Shown here: piece by piece, positions 1 through 4,990 of the stretch | Position numbering within the stretch: position 1 is the stretch's first letter | How the letters are laid out: every line of letters starts with the position of its first letter | Assembly: GCA_937864375.1 (NCBI GenBank) | Contig: CALMJO010000630.1 | Coordinates: 1-11,167 of the forward strand | Direction of reading: 5' to 3' | Length of the DNA: 11,167 bases | Source of the DNA: an uncultured Spirochaetota bacterium | Lineage (GTDB): Bacteria; Spirochaetota; UBA4802; UBA5368 | Program-made: the position numbers and the translations under genes | The notes under the pieces: generated by a model | Seen by the model: only the letters and a program-made list of their open reading frames with translations | Told to the model about the DNA's origin: nothing | Database searches by the model: none

Positions 1-43
1 ACCTCTCTATTCGTCGGCAGCGTCAGATGTGTATAAGAGACAG
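1..43. other. Illumina Nextera adapter contamination (synthetic)
   Basis: Bases 11-43 match the Nextera Read 1 transposase adapter: they begin TCGTCGGCAGCGTC and end in the 19-base mosaic end AGATGTGTATAAGAGACAG. Bases 3-10 (CTCTCTAT) match the i5 index commonly called N502/S502, and bases 1-2 (AC) match the end of the P5 primer. Order and spacing are exactly those of a library molecule, so this is untrimmed read sequence assembled onto the contig end. Real genomic DNA begins at base 44. Read in minus-strand frame the adapter adds the false C-terminal tail CLLYTSDAADE to the first gene; on the plus strand it yields the false N-terminus MYKRQ. Both strings are known adapter artefacts in metagenome-derived proteins. 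Confidence 0.98.
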
Positions 44-333
44 ATGTTAAGCTTGTTCCTTCCGAAAGCTTCGAGGGCCTTGACAAGCGCGCCGGGAACG
101 TCTTCTATTTCTAGGGCGAGCACCTCGGTGGTGCTGCATGTAAAATTATTTTCCTTGAGGGCCTTTGCCGCCTCGGCCGGCTTGTTGACGATCAGGCGTA
201 CAATTCCGAAATCGGATACCTCTGCGATGGTGAGGGTCATGATATTGATCTTGTTTTCACCGAGCACCTTGAGGGCGCTCTGCAGGCGTCCGGGCTTGTT
301 TTCCAAAAAGAGCGATAACTGGGTAACGTTCAT
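44..333 (-). CDS. Tandem ACT-domain protein, C-terminus lost at contig end
   Basis: Ninety-six genuine residues remain. Residues about 4-68 form one ACT domain (QLSLFLENKPGRLQSALKVL, then a beta-strand/helix pattern) and a second starts at about 72 (ALEIEDVPGALVKALEAF); the DxPG/NKPG turn before the first helix is the ACT hallmark. ACT domains are small regulatory modules that often bind amino acids. Stand-alone tandem-ACT proteins of roughly 140 residues are commonly encoded beside phenylacetate-CoA ligase or indolepyruvate oxidoreductase genes, so about 45 residues are probably missing. The ATG at 331-333 follows GGAGG (339-343) and lies 14 bases after the paaK stop, indicating co-transcription. 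The reading frame continues into the adapter to a stop at 7-9, but everything beyond base 44 is artefact. The ligand is unknown; a role as an aromatic or amino-acid sensor for PaaK is inference. Confidence 0.9.
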
Positions 334-347
334 GGCATCCTCCGTGG

Positions 348-1652
348 TTATTTAATCTTGCGCTTGTCGACGACGCGCTGTGCTTTTCCTTCGCTTCTTG
401 CGATCGAGCGGGGCTCCGCCAGCGTAATCTTCGCCGATACGCCTAGCACGCCCTGCATGCGCTGCCTGATCCTGTTGGACAGGTCGGTCAGCACCTTCAC
501 CTCGTCCGAGAATATCTTCTCGTTCACCTCTACCATGATCTCTATGTCGTCCATGGCGCCCTTGCGGTCCACGATGATCTGGTAGTGGGGTTCGGTTCCT
601 TCGATCTCCATGAGAATCGCCTCGATCTGCGACGGGAACACGTTCACGCCGCGGATGATAAGCATGTCGTCCGAGCGGCCGGAAACCTTGTCCATCTTCA
701 CAAAGGTCCTTCCGCACGAGCAGGAATCGTAATAGATGCGGGTGATGTCGCGCGAACGGTAGCGGATCACCGGGCAGGCCTCCTTGGTGAGGGAGGTGTA
801 AACGATTTCTCCCGATGAGCCTTCGGGCAGGATTTCGCCAGTTTCGGGATCGATGATCTCGACGAAGAAGTGGTCTTCGAAGACATGGAGTCCCGATTTC
901 GCGCTGCACTCGCAGGAAACCCCGGGGCCTATTACCTCGGACAGGCCGTAGATGTCGAATGCCTGGATGCCCATGCGCGTTTCGATCTCCTTGCGCATCT
1001 GTTCAGTCCAGGGCTCGGCGCCAAAGATGCCCGCGCGAAGCTTCGTGTCGCTCCACTTGTAGTCGGGCCTTTTCTTCTCGACGTAGTCGGCCACGTTGAT
1101 CGCGTACGAGGGCGTGCAGGCGAGCATCGTGGTGCCAAAGTCCCTGATGAGCATGAGCTGACGGTCCGTATTGCCGCCGGAAATGGGAACGACCGTGGCG
1201 CCGATTTTCTCCGCGCCGTAGTGAACCCCCAGCCCCCCGGTGAACAGGCCGTAGCCGTACGCCACCTGGACGATATCCTTTTCGCTTCCTCCCGCGCAGG
1301 CGATGGTGCGGGCCATGACCTCGGCCCAGACCTCGATGTCATTTTTGGTATAGCCGACAACCGTCGCGTTTCCGGTGGTGCCCGACGAGGAATGGATGCG
1401 TATTACCTTTTCCATGGGCACGGCGAACAGGCCGAAGGGGTAGTTGGCCCTCATTTCGCTTTTCATGAGAAACGGAACCCGTTTCATATCGTCGAGAGAC
1501 TTGAACTGTTCGGGCTTGAAGCCCGCCTTGTCGAAAGCCTGGCGGTAATGGGCGACGTTTTTGTAGGCGTGTGCCATTGACCATTTAAGTCGCTCGAGCT
1601 GAAGGTCCTTGAGTTTGGTGCGGGGCATGGATTCGCTGTCTTTGTTGAACAT
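348..1652 (-). CDS. paaK: Phenylacetate-CoA ligase (AMP-forming)
   Basis: This 434-residue protein has the normal length and motifs of the PaaK family, which activates phenylacetate or a related aryl acid with ATP and CoA to the aryl-CoA, AMP and pyrophosphate in the cytoplasm. Visible motifs: the phosphate-binding loop SSSGTTG (88-94), the adenylate-forming motif YGLSE (235-239), the ribose-binding Asp in YRSRDIT (Asp302), the hinge region GRSDDMLIIRG, and the C-terminal lysine in EGKAQRVVDKR (Lys423). Cysteines in SCECSAKSGLH and CSCGRT are typical of the family and probably bind metal. The start is ATG at 1650-1652, not the in-frame GTG at 1653-1655: the GAGAGGA ribosome site lies 5 bases from the ATG but only 2 from the GTG, and the N-terminal pattern ending in MPRTKL fits the family. 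It is the first gene of an operon with the ACT protein. In anaerobes such pairs often sit beside indolepyruvate ferredoxin oxidoreductase genes, which may lie beyond the left edge. The exact aryl substrate cannot be read from sequence. Confidence 0.94.
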   Translation of the reverse strand: MFNKDSESMPRTKLKDLQLERLKWSMAHAYKNVAHYRQAFDKAGFKPEQFKSLDDMKRVPFLMKSEMRANYPFGLFAVPMEKVIRIHSSSGTTGNATVVGYTKNDIEVWAEVMARTIACAGGSEKDIVQVAYGYGLFTGGLGVHYGAEKIGATVVPISGGNTDRQLMLIRDFGTTMLACTPSYAINVADYVEKKRPDYKWSDTKLRAGIFGAEPWTEQMRKEIETRMGIQAFDIYGLSEVIGPGVSCECSAKSGLHVFEDHFFVEIIDPETGEILPEGSSGEIVYTSLTKEACPVIRYRSRDITRIYYDSCSCGRTFVKMDKVSGRSDDMLIIRGVNVFPSQIEAILMEIEGTEPHYQIIVDRKGAMDDIEIMVEVNEKIFSDEVKVLTDLSNRIRQRMQGVLGVSAKITLAEPRSIARSEGKAQRVVDKRKIK

Positions 1653-1657
1653 CACGA

Positions 1658-1664
1658 TCCTCTC
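1658..1664 (-). promoter_or_regulatory. Ribosome binding site of paaK
   Basis: GAGAGGA on the minus strand, five bases before the ATG at 1650-1652. It decides the start codon, because it is too close to the alternative GTG at 1653-1655. Confidence 0.7.
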
Positions 1665-1684
1665 AAATTGTAAAAGTGCGGTTC

Positions 1685-1708
1685 CCTCTTCCAGAAGGAA
1701 GTAAGAGG
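1685..1708 (-). other. Stem-loop at the predicted 5' end of paaK mRNA
   Basis: On the minus strand this reads as outer arms CCT/AGG and inner arms CTTCC/GGAAG around a TTCT loop, with a short unpaired TTA(C) on the 5' side; the alternative outer pairing CCTCTT/AAGAGG is also perfect. The hairpin begins about seven bases after the predicted -10 box, where transcription should start, and ends about 30 bases before the paaK ATG. There is no T-run, so it is not a classical terminator. A role in transcript stability or as an operator is inference. Confidence 0.45.
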
Positions 1709-1714
1709 CTCATT

Positions 1715-1743
1715 ACGTTAGAAATGGAATAATATTTTGTCAA
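1715..1743 (-). promoter_or_regulatory. Sigma70-type promoter for paaK-ACT
   Basis: On the minus strand a perfect -35 box TTGACA (1738-1743) is followed by an AT-rich 17-base spacer and a weak -10 box TAACGT (1715-1720; three of six consensus bases). Predicted initiation near 1708 gives a leader of about 55 bases. The consensus -35, ideal spacing and location in the only sizeable non-coding region support it; the poor -10 suggests modest activity or help from an activator. Confidence 0.6.
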
Positions 1744-1823
1744 TCTAAAGTCCCCGCCCTCGATAAAATTTGGGCCGCATTGACGACATAATCACCGGGA
1801 GTGGAATGCACGGTAGCATCCCC

Positions 1824-1852
1824 TGCATACAAAGTACGTTGTGTTGTATAAT
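1824..1852 (+). promoter_or_regulatory. Probable promoter for the acyl-CoA synthetase alpha gene
   Basis: A perfect -10 box TATAAT lies at 1847-1852. The best -35 at 17 bases is TGCATA (1824-1829), only three of six consensus bases, so an activator or reliance on the -10 region is possible. Initiation near 1859 gives a leader of about 80 bases before the ATG at 1942. A weaker alternative upstream is TTGACG (1780-1785), a 16-base spacer, and TGGAAT (1802-1807). Confidence 0.5.
1827..1849. promoter_or_regulatory. Inverted repeat over the -35/-10 spacer, possible operator
   Basis: ATACAA (1827-1832) and TTGTAT (1844-1849) are perfect inverted arms separated by 11 bases; the right arm overlaps the TATAAT box. 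A protein bound here would cover the plus-strand promoter. Six-base arms occur by chance fairly often, so this is tentative. No regulator gene of an obvious operator-binding family is present in the window. Confidence 0.3.
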
Positions 1853-1941
1853 GATATGAAAAAGATCGGGGTAATTTCTATTGCCAAAAAATAATAACAT
1901 ATTACATTTTGGTTCACTTCATTCAGGCGGCGAGGTTCTCC

Positions 1942-3321
1942 ATGGACAAGTTCTTCAACCCCCGGTCGATCGTCGTGGTCGGCGCCTCAAATTCTCCGTT
2001 TAATATAGGGTCTACTATCACCAGGTTTCTCGAGTACATCAATTTCGACGGCGACATTTTCGCCGTCAATACGAAGGGCGAGGACGTACAGGGCGCCCGC
2101 GGGTTTTCATCGGTACTTAACCTTCCCGGGTCCGTCGATCTCGCGGTGGTGCTCGCACCGGCCCGCACGGTCCCCGACATCATCAGGGATTGCGGGCTCA
2201 GGGGAATTAAAAATGTGGTGATAGAAACCGCAGAGTTTTCGGAAACCGGTACGGACGGCGTACTTCTTCAGGATGAAATAAACCGCCACGCAAAAGAATA
2301 CGGGATTCGCTTCCTGGGGCCCAACTGCCTGGGGACGCTGAACGCCCACGAGCGCTTCTGCTGTTTTTTTGGCCTGGTTCCCGGCATGTACGACGAGGTA
2401 TTCGATCACCCGGGCACGGTATCCTACGTGATCCAGAGCGGCGGGGTGGGAGCGCTCATCATAGACTGCCTGCGCAGGGACGTCACGAACGTCAACAAGA
2501 TGGTAAGCATCGGAAACAAGGAAGACCTGGACGAGTCCGACGTTGTAGAGTACTTCAACGGAGATTCCACCGAGGTGATCGGCATGTACCTGGAAAACAT
2601 AAAGAACGGCCGCAAGCTCATCGAGACCGCGAAGCGGATCGAGAAGCCCATCCTCCTGTTCAAGGTGGGACGAACGGCTGAGGGATCGCGCGCGGCCATC
2701 TCTCACACGGCCGGCATGGCGAATAACGACGTGATCCTGGACCATGCATGCCGCCAGGCAGGGATCGTGCGGCTCAAGGAGATCGGCGAGCTGTATACAC
2801 TGCCCAAGATTTTCACCCACATGCCCCTTCTCAAGGGAAACCGCGTGGTCGTGTTCACCAATTCGGGGGCGTTCGGCGGGATTACGGCCGATATCCTGGT
2901 GGAGGCGGGAATGCAGATGGCGGTGCTGTCCCCGGAGACGCAGGAGAAGATCCGGAAGGTCGGGAAGCTCTTCAACGCGAGCAATCCCATTGACCTTGGT
3001 TTGACCCTCTCGAAGCAGGCGTTCACCGATATATTCGAGATCATACTCTCCTCGGACGAGGTAGACGCGCTGCTGGCCATCCCGAACGTGTGGCAGCAGG
3101 TAGTGATAGATGCCATAGCTGAATTTGGCGCCATCTGCCGCACCTACGACAAGCCGGCGGCGATTTACATACCAAACGCGGTAGAGCGGATTATCTCCGT
3201 ACGGACCGAACACCGGATCCCGGTGTTCGAATCGCCCGAGGAGGCCGTGCGGGCGCTCCGGGTGTCCTACGAGCATTATCTTGGCCTTCAGAAAAAAACG
3301 AGGACGCTCATTCTCGTTTGA
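1942..3321 (+). CDS. NDP-forming acyl-CoA synthetase, alpha subunit (CoA-binding)
   Basis: A 459-residue protein matching the stand-alone alpha subunit of ADP-forming acetyl/acyl-CoA synthetase (ACD family), which together with an ATP-grasp beta subunit converts acyl-CoA, ADP and phosphate to acid, CoA and ATP, reversibly. The N-terminal Rossmann CoA-binding domain has FFNPRSIVVVGAS with G14, and FLGPNCLG (126-131). The succinyl-CoA-ligase-like domains have YVIQSGGVGALI, SIGNKEDLDESDVVEYF and the phospho-carrier histidine in ISHTAGMA (His255), the position expected for the family. No beta subunit or ATP-grasp domain is fused or adjacent, so the partner must be elsewhere. ATG 1942 is preferred over the upstream in-frame TTG at 1909, because family members start just before the FFNPRS segment; the ribosome site (GGCGAGG, 1929-1935) is weak. 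The gene diverges from paaK. Substrate preference (acetate, branched-chain or aryl acids) is unresolved. Confidence 0.85.
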   Translation: MDKFFNPRSIVVVGASNSPFNIGSTITRFLEYINFDGDIFAVNTKGEDVQGARGFSSVLNLPGSVDLAVVLAPARTVPDIIRDCGLRGIKNVVIETAEFSETGTDGVLLQDEINRHAKEYGIRFLGPNCLGTLNAHERFCCFFGLVPGMYDEVFDHPGTVSYVIQSGGVGALIIDCLRRDVTNVNKMVSIGNKEDLDESDVVEYFNGDSTEVIGMYLENIKNGRKLIETAKRIEKPILLFKVGRTAEGSRAAISHTAGMANNDVILDHACRQAGIVRLKEIGELYTLPKIFTHMPLLKGNRVVVFTNSGAFGGITADILVEAGMQMAVLSPETQEKIRKVGKLFNASNPIDLGLTLSKQAFTDIFEIILSSDEVDALLAIPNVWQQVVIDAIAEFGAICRTYDKPAAIYIPNAVERIISVRTEHRIPVFESPEEAVRALRVSYEHYLGLQKKTRTLILV

Positions 3322-3335
3322 AATATTCTTGATTC

Positions 3336-3401
3336 TTCATCACGGCGCTGCTAGCATCGTGGACGCAGCTAGCGTGTGGCGCACAATCGAGCCGTGATGA
3401 A
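3336..3401. repeat. Inverted repeat spanning the start of the PAS/ATPase gene
   Basis: TTCATCACGGC (3336-3346) and GCCGTGATGAA (3391-3401) are perfect 11-base inverted arms 44 bases apart. Nested inside are two GCTAGC copies (3350-3355 and 3368-3373) that can pair around a 12-base loop. The right arm contains the ATG at 3397, so an RNA fold would hide that start codon. There is no T-run after it, which argues against an intrinsic terminator. Translational control is inference. Confidence 0.5.
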
Positions 3402-4518
3402 AATCTGGAAGCGTGCTGGATCGATCAAGCCTTCTGTCCTGATAACCTGTACCGGGATACCCCCGGCAATAGCCTGGGGATTTTTCACTCTCATTACGTT
3501 TGAGCATCATCATTACATTCTCGAGGCGGTGTGCCTGTGGGCGGCAGTCACCGCTTCGCTCTGCGTCGGACACCGTTACTATTCTCGTATCATCTCCGCG
3601 CTTAACCTGTCGATGGTGAAGCAGGAGTTCGAGATCAAGTGGAAAAACCTCATGATCGACAACACCGACGAAATGTTCATCGTGCTGAACATGTACGGGC
3701 AGATCGTCACCTATAATCAATCGTTCGAAAAAATGATGGGACTGAGCAGGTCTGAACTGCAGGGAAAACCGCTGCGCTCGGTATTCATCAATGAGGTAGA
3801 GGAAAATAACAGCAATCTCAGCTTCGTGCTTCTTGACCGTTTCAGGGATGTATTCATGGGGAAGGAGACCTCATTTACCTATTCGTTCCGATTCAGGGGA
3901 ACCGACAGAGTGATCTCGCTGAACCTCGACATGCAGCCCGTGTTCAGCGGCGGCGAGCTGCAGAATATCCTCGTTTCCGGACATATGGTGCTGAGCGACG
4001 AAATAGCCTTGAACTACCTTGAGCGGGAACAGGGCAGCTACTGCATGGATAATAACGTCGCTCAGCTTTGCCAATTGTCCTTCAGGCTTACGAGGAACCT
4101 TGAGCGATGGTTTCCAAGAAACCAGATTTATCTTTTGCAGATGGCGCTCCAGGAGGTACTCATCAACGCGCTGGAGCACGGTAACCTGGAAGTAGATTAC
4201 CACAAGAAAACGGAGCTCCAGCGCAGGAAGGGAAATTACTGGGACATTCTCATCAAAGAATGCAACAGGGAGTACCTGGAGAACCGCAAAATATACGTGT
4301 CCTATACCCTCGACGAAGACAAGGTCGTGTACGTGGTGAAGGACGAGGGCGGCGGGTTCGAGTGGAAAAAGTACCTTGAACCGGAAAGCGGGCGTGTCGA
4401 CGACGAGTTTGTCAGGACGCACCACGGGATTGGACTGCAGCTGGTCAGGAACGTGTTCGACCTCTCGTTTGACAGGGGGGGAAGCGAAGTCACCATGGTA
4501 AAACGATTCAATGCGTGA
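3397..4518 (+). CDS. Membrane PAS-domain protein with HATPase (anti-sigma/kinase-like) domain
   Basis: 373 residues from ATG 3397; GTG codons at 3376 and 3394 are in-frame alternatives, and none has a good ribosome site, so the start is uncertain. Two hydrophobic segments (about 13-35 and 41-60) form a short hairpin in the inner membrane. A PAS sensor domain follows (about 83-190, with FIVLNMYGQIVTYNQSFEKM). The C-terminal GHKL ATP-binding domain has the N box EVLINALEHGN (Asn257), the G1 box DEGGGF (316-321) and the G2 box HHGIGLQL (342-349). No histidine phosphoacceptor (HisKA/DHp) domain precedes it: the ATPase is of the RsbW/SpoIIAB-like type seen in partner-switching or other atypical signalling proteins. 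A charged insert of about 45 residues separates the N and G1 boxes. It may act as an anti-sigma or serine kinase, or as a non-canonical histidine kinase; no response regulator, anti-anti-sigma protein or phosphatase lies nearby. The Nudix gene follows after 12 bases, suggesting co-transcription. Confidence 0.8.
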   Translation: MKIWKRAGSIKPSVLITCTGIPPAIAWGFFTLITFEHHHYILEAVCLWAAVTASLCVGHRYYSRIISALNLSMVKQEFEIKWKNLMIDNTDEMFIVLNMYGQIVTYNQSFEKMMGLSRSELQGKPLRSVFINEVEENNSNLSFVLLDRFRDVFMGKETSFTYSFRFRGTDRVISLNLDMQPVFSGGELQNILVSGHMVLSDEIALNYLEREQGSYCMDNNVAQLCQLSFRLTRNLERWFPRNQIYLLQMALQEVLINALEHGNLEVDYHKKTELQRRKGNYWDILIKECNREYLENRKIYVSYTLDEDKVVYVVKDEGGGFEWKKYLEPESGRVDDEFVRTHHGIGLQLVRNVFDLSFDRGGSEVTMVKRFNA

Positions 4519-4530
4519 GGAAGGGCGCTC

Positions 4531-4959
4531 ATGAAAAAATACCGGAATCCAGTGCCTACGGTTGATATAATAATCGAGATAGAGCCAGCGGGAGAAATCC
4601 GCGCAGGCGCGGAGAAGGCGGTGGTGCTGATTTACAGGAAAAATCCTCCGCTTGGATGGGCCATTCCCGGAGGGTTCGTGGATTATGGCGAGACGCTCGA
4701 GGAAGCGGCAGTGCGCGAAGCGCGCGAGGAGACATGCCTGGATGTTGAGATCGTGAGGCAGTTTCACACGTATTCGGATCCGCGCAGGGATCCCCGGCAG
4801 CATACCATCAGCACCGTCTTCATCGCACGCGCCTCGGGAATTCCCGTCGCGGCCGATGACGCGGGGAAGGCCGGCGTGTTTGCGCTTTCGGCCATTCCGG
4901 CGGACATGGCCTTTGACCATGCGTCAATACTCGAAGATTACAGGAACGGTCGCTTCTGA
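4531..4959 (+). CDS. Nudix hydrolase, ADP-ribose pyrophosphatase-like
   Basis: A complete single-domain Nudix protein of 142 residues. The Nudix box runs from Gly48 to Leu70 (G-x5-E54-x7-REAREE-TCL): Arg62, Glu63, Glu66 and Glu67 supply the metal-binding set, while the usual Gly before the last hydrophobic residue is Cys69. The downstream segment TYSDPRRDPRQHTIS (80-94) is characteristic of the ADP-ribose-hydrolysing branch, which cleaves ADP-ribose to AMP and ribose 5-phosphate; other nucleoside-diphosphate substrates are possible. The start at 4531 is supported by GAGGAAGGG (4517-4525), overlapping the end of the upstream gene. It lies within the plus-strand run, 12 bases after the PAS/ATPase gene and 31 before the acyltransferase fusion. 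Any link between ADP-ribose or nucleotide clean-up and its neighbours is unknown. Confidence 0.9.
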   Translation: MKKYRNPVPTVDIIIEIEPAGEIRAGAEKAVVLIYRKNPPLGWAIPGGFVDYGETLEEAAVREAREETCLDVEIVRQFHTYSDPRRDPRQHTISTVFIARASGIPVAADDAGKAGVFALSAIPADMAFDHASILEDYRNGRF

Positions 4960-4979
4960 ACAGACCGCCCAGTTTCAGC

Positions 4980-4986
4980 GAGGGGG
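4980..4986 (+). promoter_or_regulatory. Ribosome binding site of the acyltransferase-hydrolase gene
   Basis: GAGGGGG lies just before the ATG at 4991. It fixes that start and argues against a long in-frame upstream extension overlapping the Nudix gene. Confidence 0.75.
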
Positions 4987-4990
4987 AACT

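Noticed and set aside
29..355. Open plus-strand frame starting MYKRQ opposite the ACT gene
   Set aside because: Its start lies in the Nextera adapter and the rest is antisense to a convincing ACT protein.
1909..1941. TTG start adding 11 residues to the acyl-CoA synthetase alpha subunit
   Set aside because: Family proteins begin right before the FFNPRS segment, the TTG has no ribosome site, and ATG 1942 fits better.
2107..3276. Long minus-strand open frames opposite the acyl-CoA synthetase gene, and similar ones opposite the acyltransferase and lon genes
   Set aside because: They are shadows of GC-rich coding sequence, with Arg/His/Gly-rich composition and no recognisable motifs.
3336..3401. 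Intrinsic terminator after the acyl-CoA synthetase gene
   Set aside because: The inverted arms are 44 bases apart and no T-run follows the right arm, which lies on the next gene's start codon.
4856..4990. In-frame upstream extension of the acyltransferase-hydrolase gene
   Set aside because: It overlaps the end of the Nudix gene in another frame, has no family similarity, and a strong ribosome site precedes the ATG at 4991.
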